Origin: Ceratorhiza oryzae-sativae
Lineage: Eukaryota; Basidiomycota; Agaricomycetes; Cantharellales; Ceratobasidiaceae
Assembly (NCBI GenBank): GCA_030998015.1
Contig: JARWMV010000101.1
Location: 1 to 55,310, forward strand
DNA length: 55,310 bases
Reading direction: 5' to 3'
The notes under the pieces are model-generated. The model saw only the letters and a list, made by a program, of their open reading frames with translations. It searched no databases and had not been told where the DNA came from. Positions 8,783 to 18,341 of the stretch are shown here, one piece after another (within the stretch, counting starts at the first letter, position 1; the number at the start of each line of letters is the position of its first letter). The translations under genes were made by a program, and so were the position numbers.

Positions 8783-8983
8783 TATGATGCAACTAATTTT
8801 ACACTTGTGAGTGGGGGCCCTTTTCGAAGTATCCGAATGGCTGCAAAGGTAACGCACATTTCTGCAAGAACACTTGGCAGAAATCTAGATACGAAAAAAC
8901 CATTCAAAGGATATTATTATTACAGTCATGCTCAATTCACAATATAAAAACCATTAAAATCAATCCCCTTTCCCCAAGAAAAG

Positions 8984-9093
8984 TCGCAGATGCGGCTAAA
9001 TTAGTGCTTAAAGAAACAATTATACCAGCACAAGCAAATAAAGTACTTTTTTATTTAGCACCTGTTGCTACTTTAATCTTTAGTCTATTAGGT
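8984..9093 (+). CDS. nad1: nad1 exon 2
   Basis: Encodes ADAAKLVLKETIIPAQANK, then VLFYLAPVATLIFSLLG, the loop and transmembrane helix after the QPFAD motif of ND1. It is preceded by G8983 and ends at T9093 in GGT, fitting group I splicing at both ends. With exon 1 it makes exactly 90 codons, so the frame is preserved. The next in-frame codons (LK-stop) belong to the intron. Confidence 0.92.
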
Positions 9094-9143
9094 CTAAAAT
9101 AACCTGGCTTAATTAAAATTTCACTATATGCTAGAACAATTGA

Positions 9144-9228
9144 CCCCCAATGCCTTACAGCATGTTGGGGGGCAATTGCCCCCCCAAACAATGCAGCGTA
9201 GCTGCATTGTTTGGGGGGTCAATTGTCA
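9144..9228 (+). repeat. Double E hairpin bounded by CAATTG
   Basis: CCCCCAATGCCTTACAGC...GGGGGG hairpin, internal CAATTG, then CCCCCCCAAACAATGCAGC...TTTGGGGGG. CAATTG stands before, between and after. The same double unit lies in the LAGLIDADG gene at about 22052-22141 in the opposite order. Confidence 0.8.
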
Positions 9229-9644
9229 AAAACCTCTGGGTAGCTGGCCATTCCATTGTAGGTGAAATGGCATGTTAGGCTATAAATTCTGAGGTATTAT
9301 TATCCCTTGTTGTCTACAAACAGCAAGAAAATTTCTTATTTGTGATATTAACTTTCGACTAGCAGGCTTTAATGACAAAAATCAAAGCCTCAGAGACTAT
9401 ACGTGAAAATTTTGTAAAATAGACAGAAAAGTGCATTAATTCCAATGCTTTACGCCTTTTCATTAATCTATTGAGAAAAAAGACATAGTCCAAACTAATG
9501 CAAAATATTTTAGCAAATATAGTTGAATTCGTTAATAAAATTAAAAATTGGTTATTTATATTTAACGCATATGTTAAAGATGCTTATGCTAAATTCAAAT
9601 TTTTTGTGTTAACTACTTTAATAAAATTTTACTGCTATATGCCT

Positions 9645-9866
9645 CCGCGCGCGTTAGTTGCTGGTGGGACTTGTCCCACCAACCAACGTGAGCAATCGCA
9701 ACCGTTTGCGATTGCTAGTGCGCGGCATAATATCGATATTTAGCCGCCGGCTGAAAATGACGAACGGTCGTCATTTTCTACGAGGGAATCTTTATGGGAG
9801 GTAGCCTGGACCATGAGACTCATGGTCAAGGCTACCTCATCTGAGGATTCCCTCTAACGCCGGCGG
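9645..9866 (-). repeat. A element with nested 50-bp hairpin
   Basis: 222-bp variant. Its right-arm partner (45997-46216) is 2 bp shorter because AATATCGATATT reads AATATCGATT there. Confidence 0.9.
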
Positions 9867-9963
9867 AGTCTAAGAAAATATTCTACTGATTCTACGGACG
9901 TAAAAAATAGCCGTATAAAGGGGCCTAGAACTCCGGACGCCCCAGATCTGACCGAATATCAAA

Positions 9964-10158
9964 CCCCCGCTTAGGGTCATCCAGCATTGTATTTATATAT
10001 AAATACATGCTGTTGACCCGAGGGGTTTGGTTATCGAGGCCGCGTTCGCGGCGAGCCGCGCGCACGCCAGGGCCGCCTTGGCTTGATTATTGACCTTAAG
10101 GTCAATATGAGCCAAGCTTGCTTGGCTTAAGCCAGGGCGTTCGCAGGCGTGCACGGGT
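9964..10158 (+). repeat. B2 element with TCAAA direct repeats
   Basis: Inserted in GAATATCAAAAAGAAGTA; removal plus one TCAAA gives EYQKEVIFG. Confidence 0.92.
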
Positions 10159-10786
10159 CAAAAAGAAGTAATATTTGGAACAATGCTGGGAGATGCTACA
10201 GCAGAAAAATCTCAATTAAATGGTAACACAAGATTGCGGTTTTATATGTCTAATGTAAACCAAGAATTAATTTTTCATTTATATTCTATTTTTAAACCCT
10301 TTGTTAGAACAGCCCCCAAAGAAGTTACCAGAAAACAAAACGAACTTACTGGGAAAATTCATACAGATATACGGTTTTCTACCTTAAAATATCCTATGTT
10401 TAACTGGGTAATTGACGACTTTTATGTTAAAGATTTACAAAATAACATAAAAATTGTACCCTTAAATGCCCATGAAAAACTAACACCCGTTGGTTTAGCT
10501 TTTCTTATTATGGATGATGCTTCGTTTAACATAACAAAAGGCCATTTAGTCATTTGTACAGATTCTTACTCAAAAGAAGATGTTTCCAAAAAACACCTTC
10601 ACGGTGGTTTTGGGCCCTACGGGCTACGCTTAATTGATATTTTTAATTCTAAATTTGGATTATCTTGTGGATTGATTAACCATGGAATTACAAAAGGCGG
10701 AAATATCTCTTATCGAATCCGAATTAACAAATCCTCAATGCCCTCTTTAATTAACTTAGTTAAACCCCACATCATACCCTCAATGC

Positions 10787-11008
10787 CCGCGCGCGTTAGT
10801 TGCTGGTGGGACTTGTCCCACCAACCAACGTGAGCAATCGCAACCGTTTGCGATTGCTAGTGCGCGGCATAATATCGATATTTAGCCGCCGGCTGAAAAT
10901 GACGAACGGTCGTCATTTTCTACGAGGGAATCTTTATGGGAGGTAGCCTGGACCATGAGACTCATGGTCAAGGCTACCTCATCTGAGGATTCCCTCTAAC
11001 GCCGGCGG
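10787..11008 (-). repeat. A element with nested 50-bp hairpin
   Basis: Inserted near the 3' end of the LAGLIDADG gene, between IIPSM and the terminal GL-stop. Confidence 0.9.
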
Positions 11009-11048
11009 GGGTCTTTAATGTTCAAAGGGCATATTTTGCATAGTTTTG

Positions 11049-11408
11049 TGGGCAGTAATTCCTTTCGGAGATGGTTTAGTACTCTTCGATTTCTCTTTAG
11101 GAATCTTGTATACATTAGCTCTATCCTCTCTAGGAATCTATGGAGTATTATTTGCGGGATGGTCTGCTAATTCTAAATACGCCTTTTTAGGTTCTTTAAG
11201 ATCAACTGCGGCTATGATAAGTTACGAGTTAGTACTTAGTTCAGCGGTAGTAATTGTAATTTTAATCACAGGTTCGTTCAACATTACAAAAATCATTGAG
11301 AGCCAACAAGCTGTTTGGAGTGTTATACCCCTACTAACAATATTTTTATTCTATTTCATATCAGTATTGGCAGAAACATCAAGAACTCCATTTGATCTTC
11401 AGGAGGCT
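11049..11408 (+). CDS. nad1: nad1 exon 3
   Basis: 120 codons from WAVIPFGDG through GWSANSKYAFLGSLRSTA, a strictly conserved ND1 loop, to SVLAETSRTPFDLQEA, which carries the conserved acidic quinone-channel segment. Four or five hydrophobic helices are evident. Starts after G11048 and ends at T11408 (GCT); joining to GAA at 15425 yields the family sequence DLQEAESELVAGF. The downstream in-frame extension ALLRV-stop is intron. Trp codons are TGG. Confidence 0.94.
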
Positions 11409-11568
11409 GCATTACTAAGAGTATAACCACAATTTGGCTCTAAGGATTCGGTCTCCTTAAAGACCGCTATATGCTGGAAAATTCTACCGGTTGAACACAT
11501 AGCCGTTCTTTCTGTATGTTTAGTAGAACAATCAGCAGGAAACACTAAACTTCCCGCTAGTTCCCTGT

Positions 11569-11730
11569 AGACCCCCAATAATTGCAATGTCGCCATTGAC
11601 CCCCCAAACTGATGCAGCTATGCTGCATTGTTTGGGGGGGTAACCTTATTGGGGGGCGGATGCCCCTCAAACAATGCAGCGGACCCTCCCACCTGGGATT
11701 GGGTCCGCTGCACATGTTTGGGGGGCACTA
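11569..11730 (+). repeat. Nested E array in intron core
   Basis: CCCCCAATAATTGCAATG, an E hairpin, CCTTATTGGGGGG, then another E hairpin whose stem is extended by an unrelated hairpin GCGGACCC...GGGTCCGC. Hairpins are thus inserted in hairpins, all within a loop of the intron 3 core. Confidence 0.7.
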
Positions 11731-11834
11731 GCATTTTATGAGCTGACGACAGGGTTCCCGCTTGGGGCAAGTTTGGTATCCTCAGAGAATAGACGTGGTC
11801 AATGGAATTCTTAAACTATACCCCGCTAATCGAT

Positions 11835-11961
11835 ACCCCTGCCAAGACGTGCGCTAAAGCGCAGTTCTCTAGGCAGGGTGTAGATTTGCCTTCGCAAATC
11901 ATCGATTATTGGAGCCCTCCGCGCTTAGGCCGCCCTGCGGGCGATCAAAGAGCGCGGAGGG
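11835..11961 (+). repeat. D + half-G + F hairpin cluster
   Basis: CCGCTAATCGATA, D hairpin, GATTTGC/GCAAATC, ATCGATTATTGGAG, F hairpin. The same cluster recurs at 13635-13777 (reverse) and three times at 25512-26066. Confidence 0.8.
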
Positions 11962-12296
11962 TTTTAGTTTAATGTTTAGTTTTCCATTAAGATATATTCC
12001 TTTTTAATCTAGGTAAATAGAATAAATTAAATTTAAAGGCTAACTAGCAAGTCTATAACTCTAAACCCCAGATCACATAGCTTCTCGAATGGGCCTATGA
12101 AGGTTTGCCCCCGTTCGGCAACTAGATCAGTGCTGAAATTTGAACTAGTTGCAAAATTTTTTAAAAGAGATTCTAGTTGAAAATTTAATTTTATATGCAA
12201 AATGGAATTTACAGGGTCCCACTCCCCCTCTCTTGGCTACGATTGTTAGCCTCGGGGTCTGGGCAGCCGCGTAACGCGCTGCAACTATGAAGAAAT

Positions 12297-12468
12297 CCGC
12301 GCGCGTTAGTTGCTGGTGGGACTTGTCCCACCAACCAACGTGAGCAATCGCAACCGTTTGCGATTGCTAGTGCGCGGCATAATATCGATATTTAGCCGCC
12401 GGCTGAAAATGACGAACGGTCGTCATTTTCTACGAGGGAATCTTTAGGATTCCCTCTAACGCCGGCGG
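12297..12468 (-). repeat. A element
   Basis: Standard 172-bp copy in nad1 intron 3, upstream of the GIY-YIG gene; a single J unit (GCAGCCGCGTAACGCGCTGC) lies 25 bp before it. Confidence 0.9.
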
Positions 12469-12572
12469 GCCAAGTCTTGTGACAAGATAAATCCTTTGCC
12501 ATTTGAACTGGTGGGGCGTATTTAGATTTAGAGACTATTACAATATCTACCAATAAAAATGTTATCAAATTT

Positions 12573-12783
12573 GACCCGAGCACGCCTGCGAACGCCCTGG
12601 CTTAAGCCAAGGCGGCCCTGGCGTGCGCGCGGCGTCTGATTCCGAGGTACCCTGGAACTGAAAGTTCCAGGGTACCTCGCAATACCTCGCCGCGAACGCG
12701 GCCTCGATAACCAAACCCCTCGGGTCTACGCGTATCGGCTGAAATCTTGGGTTACACCTAAGATTTTAGCCGATAAGCGGGGG
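12573..12783 (-). repeat. B element with nested C hairpin
   Basis: GACCCGAG variant arm, with C (GAGGTACCCTGGAAC/GTTCCAGGGTACCTC) inserted between the GCGCGCGGC and GCCGCG parts of the stem. Confidence 0.85.
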
Positions 12784-13091
12784 TTTGATTAATTTCTTAT
12801 TTCCTCTTAGAGGATATCTATTTTCAATTTTACTTTGTGTGTTTTTAATTACAGTTATATTTACTATGTTAATTGAATTTGAAGAGATACTTAACTTTAT
12901 CCTTCCAAATAATATGGTATCTAGCTTAATCTCTGCATTAGTGCCTTTAAAGGTATATTCTGATTTAAATGATCCTAAAGATGTTCGTGCAGATCTTAAA
13001 AAAGTTGGCGGTGTTTATGGTTTAGTCAACACTAAAGATGGAAAACAATACATAGGGTCCAGCAAAGATATGTATGAAAGATTCACAGATC

Positions 13092-13263
13092 CCGCGCGCG
13101 TTAGTTGCTGGTGGGACTTGTCCCACCAACCAACGTGAGCAATCGCAACCGTTTGCGATTGCTAGTGCGCGGCATAATATCGATATTTAGCCGCCGGCTG
13201 AAAATGACGAACGGTCGTCATTTTCTACGAGGGAATCTTTAGGATTCCCTCTAACGCCGGCGG
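13092..13263 (-). repeat. A element in GATATC
   Basis: Left flank CACAGAT, right flank (after AGGG) TATCACAAC; the uninterrupted codons would be GAT-ATC-ACA, a 6-bp palindrome. Confidence 0.88.
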
Positions 13264-13480
13264 AGGGTATCACAACAAATGCCAGATTACAGCGAAGTAT
13301 GAAAAAACATGGTATAAATAATTTTATTTTTGTAGTTTATTATTATCACGAAGATCCTTTAACTCAAGCTTCGGATCCGTCTGTGTACGGCTTAAGCCGC
13401 ACACATACGTCTCCTCTACAAGCGTGAAGTTGTTGCACGTACGTGCAACAATTTCAGCTAGAGTCGCTGTAGTTTTAACT

Positions 13481-13777
13481 GACCCGTGCCCGCCTACGAT
13501 CGCAGCTGCGGCCCTGGCGTGCGCGGGCGTCTGATTCCGAGGTACCCTGGAACTGAAAGTTCCAGGGTACCTCGCAATACCTCGCGGCCAGAGGGGCCGC
13601 CTCGCGCACAACCCACGGCACGGGTAAGCCTGCCCCCTCCGCGCTCTTTGATCGCCAGCAGGGCGGCCTAAGCGCGGAGGGCTCCACTAATCGATGATTT
13701 GCGAAGGCAAATCTACACCCTGCCTAGAGAACTGCGCTTTAGCGCACGTCTTGGCAGGGGTATCGATTAGCGGGGTA
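13481..13777 (-). repeat. Degenerate B with C, then F, half-G and D hairpins
   Basis: 13481-13627 is the diverged B variant also seen at 767 (GATCGCAGCTGCGG; GCGGCCAGAGGGGCCGC), here with a C hairpin inside. 13635-13777 is F, GATTTGC/GCAAATC and D in reverse order to 11835-11961. Both lie inside the GIY-YIG gene. Confidence 0.75.
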
Positions 13778-13914
13778 GGGTTTGGTGGTGGATGGGCCCG
13801 AGCGGAGCGACGGTCCTCACCACCACGGGGGGTGATATTGAAACAGAGGTTATTAAAAGCTTTCCTTTCGAAGAATTATTTAATTTCAAACAGGAAGCTA
13901 AATCTATGCTAGGC

Positions 13915-14136
13915 CCGCGCGCGTTAGTTGCTGGTGGGACTTGTCCCACCAACCAACGTGAGCAATCGCAACCGTTTGCGATTGCTAGTGCGCGGCATAA
14001 TATCGATATTTAGCCGCCGGCTGAAAATGACGAACGGTCGTCATTTTCTACGAGGGAATCTTTATGGGAGGTAGCCTGGACCATGAGACTCATGGTCAAG
14101 GCTACCTCATCTGAGGATTCCCTCTAACGCCGGCGG
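13915..14136 (-). repeat. A element with nested 50-bp hairpin
   Basis: Separates KSMLG from HTAEAISK of the endonuclease. Confidence 0.9.
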
Positions 14137-14216
14137 ACACACGGCTGAGGCAATATCTAAAATGAAAGCTAGATTTGTAGATAAAACCAACCACCCGATG
14201 TTTGGGAAAAATCATA

Positions 14217-14461
14217 CCCCCGCTTAGGGTCAACCAGCATTGTATTTATATATAAATACATGCTGTTGACCCGTGGGTATGGTTATCGAGGCCGCGTTCG
14301 CGGCGAGGTATTGCGAGGTACCCTGGAACTTTAAGTTCCAGGGTACCTCGGAATCAGACGCCGCGCGCACGCCAGGGCCGCCTTGGCTTACATTGACCTT
14401 AAGGTCAATATGAGCCAAGCTTGCTTGGCTTAAGCCAAGGCGTTCGCAGGCGTGCACGGGT
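14217..14461 (+). repeat. B2 with nested C; TCATAC direct repeats
   Basis: TCATAC immediately before the element core (14212-14217) and TCATAC after (14461-14466). Removing the element and one repeat gives AAT-CAT-ACA-CTA-GAA (NHTLE), the expected NUMOD3 sequence. This is the clearest target duplication in the window. Confidence 0.92.
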
Positions 14462-14650
14462 CATACACTAGAATCAATTAAGTTAATCAGGTCCAGCAAG
14501 ATTTTATAAATCTTGCATGGAAGCAAACCTGGCGAGTTAAATCCTATGTTCACCCATACCTCTGAAACTAGAAATAAAATTTCTGATGTAATGAGTAAAA
14601 ATCCCTTAGGAATATACGACATGGAAAATAATTTGATTAAAACATTCAAA

Positions 14651-14878
14651 CCCCCGCTTAGGGTCATCCAGCATTGTATTTATATATAAATACATGCTGT
14701 TGACCCGAGGGGTTTGGTTATCGAGGCCGCGTTCGCGGCGAGGTATTGCGAGGTACCCTGGAACTTTAAGTTCCAGGGTACCTAGGAATCAGACGCCGCG
14801 CGCACGCCAGGGCCGACTTGGCTTGATTATTGACCTTAAGGTCAATATGAGCCAAGGCGTTCGCAGGCGTGCACGGGT
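14651..14878 (+). repeat. B2 with nested C; TCAAA direct repeats
   Basis: ACATTCAAA before and TCAAAAATC after; restored codons TTC-AAA-AAT-CAA. Confidence 0.9.
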
Positions 14879-14973
14879 CAAAAATCAAATAGAGCTAGCT
14901 GCTGAATTTGGTGTTAATAAGACCACAGTTTCCCGAAAAGTTAGATCAGGTAAAATTTTTAACGGTAAATATT

Positions 14974-15137
14974 ACCCGTGCACGCCTGCGAACGCCTTGG
15001 CTTGCCAAGGCGGCCCTGGCGTGCGCGCGGCTCGCCGCGAACGCGGCCTCGTTAACAATGCCCACGGGTCGTTGACCCTCCGCTTTAGCGGCTGAAATCT
15101 TGGGTTACACCTAAGATTTTAGCCGATAGAGCGGGGG
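14974..15137 (-). repeat. B element abutting A
   Basis: Reverse-orientation partner of the following A, giving the same A+B composite as at 340 seen from the other strand. Confidence 0.88.
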
Positions 15138-15138
15138 C

Positions 15139-15310
15139 CCGCGCGCGTTAGTTGCTGGTGGGACTTGTCCCACCAACCAACGTGAGCAATCGCAACCGTT
15201 TGCGATTGCTAGTGCGCGGCATAATATCGATATTTAGCCGCCGGCTGAAAATGACGAACGGTCGTCATTTTCTACGAGGGAATCTTTAGGATTCCCTCTA
15301 ACGCCGGCGG
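15139..15310 (-). repeat. A element
   Basis: Second half of the reverse A+B composite; the endonuclease stop codon follows 12 bases after it. Confidence 0.9.
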
Positions 15311-15424
15311 AAAATTAGATAAATAATTCGTTTTAGCTGACTTTAAATTTTAATTTATTCGGGGAAACTCACCTTACTTTGGTGAGTTTTTCTAAGTTAC
15401 CCTCTCAAATTTCTCTTCTTTACG

Positions 15425-15784
15425 GAATCCGAGCTTGTGGCTGGATTCTTTACAGAACACTCTAGTGTGCCTTTTGTTTTCTTTTTCTTAGCAGAGTATA
15501 GCTCAATAGTGTTATTCTCATGTATAACAGCTATATTGTTTTTTGGAGGCTACTTGCTACCTGAAATTTTTGTTAACGATACGGTTGTAAACCTGCAATC
15601 AGTAGTGTTAGCTATAAAAACTAGTTTAGTATGTTTCCTATTCGTGTGGTTTAGAGCCACTCTGCCTAGATTGAGATATGATCAACTAATGATTTTCTGC
15701 TGGACTGGTTTACTACCTGTAGCAATCGCCTTAATCGCATTAGTGCCAGGCTTATTGATTGCATTTGATATATCACCTAACTAA
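15425..15784 (+). CDS. nad1: nad1 exon 4 (C-terminus)
   Basis: 119 codons and TAA: ESELVAGFFTEHSS, FVFFFLAEYSSIVLFS, GGYLLPE, RATLPRLRYDQLM (conserved matrix loop), final hydrophobic helices and DISPN. With exons 1-3 the protein is 329 residues, normal for fungal ND1. The first gene-free motif downstream is CCCCTCCC three bases after the stop. Confidence 0.94.
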   Translation, partial: ESELVAGFFTEHSSVPFVFFFLAEYSSIVLFSCITAILFFGGYLLPEIFVNDTVVNLQSVVLAIKTSLVCFLFVWFRATLPRLRYDQLMIFCWTGLLPVAIALIALVPGLLIAFDISPN

Positions 15785-15859
15785 TAATCCCCTCCCTGAA
15801 CAGAATCTGTGAGTAAGGCGCAACTGTCCGCAGGTTTGAATATTTATTATATCTAATAT

Positions 15860-16245
15860 GACCCGTGCACGCCTGCGAACGCCTTGGCTTAAGCCAAGGC
15901 GGCCCCTGGCGTGCGCGCGGCTCGCCGCGAACGCGGCCTCGTTAACAATGCCCACGGGTCGTTGACCCTCCGCTTTATTACCCCTGCCAAGACGTGCGCT
16001 AAAGCGCAGTTCTCTAGGCAGGGCGGCTGAAATCTTGGGTTACACCTAAGATTTTAGCCGATAGAGCGGGGGCCCGCGCGCGTTAGTTGCTGGTGGGACT
16101 TGTCCCACCAACCAACGTGAGCAATCGCAACCGTTTGCGATTGCTAGTGCGCGGCATAATATCGATATTTAGCCGCCGGCTGAAAATGACGAACGGTCGT
16201 CATTTTCTACGAGGGAATCTTTAGGATTCCCTCTAACGCCGGCGG
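15860..16245 (-). repeat. B (with D) plus A composite
   Basis: B 15860-16072 with a nested D hairpin, A 16074-16245; reverse orientation, just downstream of nad1. Confidence 0.9.
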
Positions 16246-16250
16246 AAATT

Positions 16251-16343
16251 TTTATAAAAGAAGGAGTTATTAACCCTAACTCTCAAATATTACCATACTC
16301 CACTAGATTACCCATTTTAACAGTATATTTAGATGCACGGTAG
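16251..16343 (+). other. Short open stretch, possible protein remnant
   Basis: Reads FIKEGVINPNSQILPYSTR, LPILTVYLDAR, then a stop. The composition looks protein-like and it starts directly after an A element, but it is too short to assign. The piece CCATACTCCAC also occurs at about 3120. Confidence 0.25.
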
Positions 16344-16421
16344 AATCTGCGAACTCTGCCGTAAATCTTAAAATGGCCTTAGGTTTCGTCTTATGGTGAA
16401 GGGCTTCGTTCTTCATTCATA

Positions 16422-16650
16422 CCCCCGCTTAGGGTCAACCAGCATTGTATTTATATATAAATACATGCTGTTGACCCGAGGGGTAATGGTTATCGAGGCC
16501 GCGTTCGCGGCGAGGTATTGCGAGGTACCCTGGAACTTTAAGTTCCAGGGTACCTCGGAATCAGACGCCGCGCGCACGCCAGGGCCGACTTGGCTTGATT
16601 ATTGACCTTAAGGTCAATATGAGCCAAGGCGTTCGCAGGCGTGCACGGGT
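16422..16650 (+). repeat. B2 with nested C
   Basis: Starts in TTCATACCCCCG and ends GGGTCAAAAT; the direct repeat is only TCA-A here. Confidence 0.85.
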
Positions 16651-16945
16651 CAAAATGTAATTTTGAAAGCTTTCGGAGTGCTGGTTCAACCCTGTCGGAG
16701 TGTTAGGGAATCCTTAAATTCCCGCTTCCTCCTAGGCCCCAGCAGAGACCTAGGATGAAGCACGCCCCACAAGTGATGACGAACCTACTAAAATTTTGGG
16801 CGTAAAATAAGCACAGCTTAATTTTTACCATTAGGGTCACAGCATGCCGCCGGGTCATGGTTTGTAATGCTTAGCCCCAAGGTTATTAACTTTAACAGTT
16901 CTTAACCCCTCCCAATGCGCAAAGGGAACCATTTCCCCAAATACA

Positions 16946-17157
16946 CCGCCGGCGTTAGAGGGAATCCTTCCACGCAAGATTTATAAATTTATAAATCTTG
17001 CTGGACCGAAAGATTCCCTCGTAGAAAATGACGACCGTTCGTCATTTTCAGCCGGCGGCTAAATATCGATATTATGCCGCGCACTAGCAATCGCAAACGG
17101 TTGCGATTGCTCACGTTGGTTGGTGGGACAAGTCCCACCAGCAACTAACGCGCGCGG
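16946..17157 (+). repeat. A element with nested K hairpin
   Basis: 212-bp form: TCCACGCAAGATTTATAAAT...CTTGCTGGACC sits in the loop of the GAGGGAATC hairpin. The same form is found at 20039 and 23965. Confidence 0.9.
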
Positions 17158-17485
17158 GCCTTCGCAAATCCGCCAATGGAACATTGGCGGGGTATTTAGA
17201 GTTCTCAGCGCTTAGGCCGCCCTTCGGGCGATCAAAGAGCGCTGAGAAGCGCGGTAGTCGTTTTTATGAACCAAAAACGAGGTAATGCCGAACCGGCGGC
17301 GTCAATTGTCGACCGTGTCAGGTTAGGAAAATTAAACCCGACCCGTGATTCCTCCCTTTCAGGGAGTAAGTAAGGGTCATCCAGATCTTTAGATCTAGCC
17401 GAGGGTTCATTTAACCCCTAATTTGTCATGGGCTGTTGGTCCCTAGAAATTTTGGGGTTTGGGTAGAGTGGTAGAACTTCAAATC

Positions 17486-17657
17486 CCGCCGGCGTTAGAG
17501 GGAATCCTAAAGATTCCCTCGTAGAAAATGACGACCGTTCGTCATTTTCAGCCGGCGGCTAAATATCGATATTATGCCGCGCACTAGCAATCGCAAACGG
17601 TTGCGATTGCTCACGTTGGTTGGTGGGACAAGTCCCACCAGCAACTAACGCGCGCGG
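17486..17657 (+). repeat. A element
   Basis: Preceded by GGGTAGAGTGGTAGAAC, which resembles a tRNA D-arm, but I could not fold a full tRNA across the insertion. Confidence 0.88.
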
Positions 17658-18341
17658 GCTCCGTTTCTAATCCGGAAGAGAATTATAATTTATCCCATGG
17701 GTATAGTCAGTCTACCCTACAGAGATAACTGAACTTTCTGCGATAAGTTAAGTTCTCTAGTGTTTTTAGTCCAAGCCCTGTATGAGTCCGCAGTATTATT
17801 CTTGATCGGACTCTTCCCTAGGATTTATGAGGGCTTCCTCTCCCTATGGACGAGCTTGCCCTTAGAAACCCCAAATACAAAGGAGGTAGGTAAAATATAA
17901 AAGAGACATTTTTTTTATATATGTTAATCAAATTTAACCCTACCCTATCTCGTGTCAACTATGTTGACCGAGATAGAGGCCAGACTAATTTTTCTAAGTT
18001 TTTCGTCTCGTGTCAACTTTGTTGTAAACGTGGACCTCCTGTATTGGCTGTCGGACATCATAGATACGGTATGGCCCATGTAAGTTTAAGGGCGCCGAGT
18101 CACAGGTTCCGGCGTTATAAAAATGATTTTATTAACCCTTTTATTAATCTATTTTTGTTATGGGCAGCCGCATAGCGCGCTGCCTCAGCCGCATAGCGCG
18201 CTGCAAAACTGATTTCATTTAATATATATTTTACAGTTTTTGTTATAAAACCGTAATTATCCGATTTTTCTCCTGCCGTAGACCCCCAACCCCAAACAAT
18301 GCAGCATAGCTGCATCAGTTTGGGGGGTCAATAGTTAACCT

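Larger units (their letters stand above)
6801..8947 (+). pseudogene. GIY-YIG HEG of nad1 intron 1, five insertions
   Basis: Reads continuously once GC insertions are removed: N-terminal region from about 6801 (GTG; upstream frame closes at a TAA near 6747), then VSGIYKITFLPFRL and YYGSSVDLGARFKYHF (GIY-YIG catalytic core, with the second motif as YYGSS), NGPKQNNFLGIF, REQLNDRENWYLSNFKPL (active-site Glu region), SEATRVRKSISKLG with NPFYGK (NUMOD3) and SIRMAAKVTHISARTLGRNL (NUMOD1-like helix) to a stop at 8947. Insertions: A+B with D (6960-7391), the 15-unit minisatellite (7522-7866), A+E (7957-8197), an E array (8467-8577) and B (8618-8782). The left palindrome edge lies exactly at the start of that last B copy. 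Confidence 0.75.
4577..8983 (+). other. nad1 intron 1 (group I, two HEGs)
   Basis: 4.4-kb intron. Core-like segments sit near the 5' end: TATATGCTGGGAA (about 4702, P/Q region), AATCAGCAAGTAAG and CTTCAACGATCACACG (about 4845-4890, R-like segment of class IB type), with E hairpins inserted between them (4738-4823). Two endonuclease genes follow, one LAGLIDADG and one GIY-YIG. Two related stretches with GATATGATCTATTTCTT (about 5012 and 6737) precede each HEG, suggesting that two intron/HEG units were stacked. The left edge of the giant palindrome (8618) falls in this intron. Confidence 0.7.
9498..11018 (+). pseudogene. LAGLIDADG HEG of nad1 intron 2
   Basis: ATG at 9498 opens MQNILANIVEFVNKIKNW. 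After A (9645-9866) the frame continues SLRKYSTDSTDVKNSR; after B2 (9964-10158) it runs KEVIFGTMLGDATAEKSQ (first LAGLIDADG-type motif), LTGKIHTDIRF, LTPVGLAFLIMDDASF (second motif), HLVICTDSYSKEDV, IDIFNSKFGLS, YRIRINKSSMPSL, PHIIPSM, ending at the third insertion, A (10787-11008), after which GL-stop completes the usual C-terminus. About 39 extra in-frame bases (KKHLHGGFGPYG, about 10587-10625) split SKEDV from LRLIDIF. The central 600 bp form the longest uninterrupted HEG frame in the window. Confidence 0.8.
9094..11048 (+). other. nad1 intron 2 (group I, LAGLIDADG)
   Basis: Core motifs visible: CACTATATGCTAGAAC (about 9122), R segment CTCAGAGACTATACG (about 9390) and S-like AGACATAGTCC (about 9481). 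The HEG follows the S segment, i.e. it lies in the 3' peripheral region (P9 side). E hairpins (9144-9228) are inserted with CAATTG on both sides in a peripheral loop between the P/Q and R segments. The intron ends GTTTTG before TGG of exon 3. Confidence 0.75.
12785..15322 (+). pseudogene. GIY-YIG HEG of nad1 intron 3, shattered by insertions
   Basis: Pieces in order: hydrophobic lead GYLFSILLCVFLITVIFT; GGVYGLVNTKDGKQYIGSSK (GIY-YIG core); ARLQRSMKKHGINNFIF; EVIKSFPFEELFNFKQEAK (catalytic Glu helix); HTAEAISKMKARF and NHPMFGKNHTLESIK (NUMOD3); KPGELNPMFTHTSETRNK (second NUMOD3 copy); LAAEFGVNKTTVSRKVRSGK (helix-turn-helix NUMOD); KIR-stop at 15322. Insertions: A 13092, D/G/F and B-like/C cluster 13380-13830, A 13915, B2 14217, K hairpin 14491, B2 14651, B 14974, A 15139. 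Every junction I could test returns to frame when the insertion is removed, notably KNHTLES at 14217. Confidence 0.78.
11409..15424 (+). other. nad1 intron 3 (group I, GIY-YIG)
   Basis: Core segments: GCTATATGCTGGAAA (about 11467), AATCAGCAGGAAACAC (about 11530) and CCTCAGAGAATAGACG (about 11780). Between the last two sits a 160-bp E-array (11569-11730). Then comes a broken GIY-YIG gene followed by a GTGAG/CTCAC hairpin near 15370-15390. The intron ends TTTACG before exon 4. Confidence 0.75.

Noticed and set aside
17440..17700. tRNA interrupted by an A element (GGGTAGAGTGGTAGAAC before, TCCGTTTCTAATCCGG after)
   Set aside because: The D-arm-like part is suggestive but no consistent acceptor and anticodon stems can be paired across the insertion.
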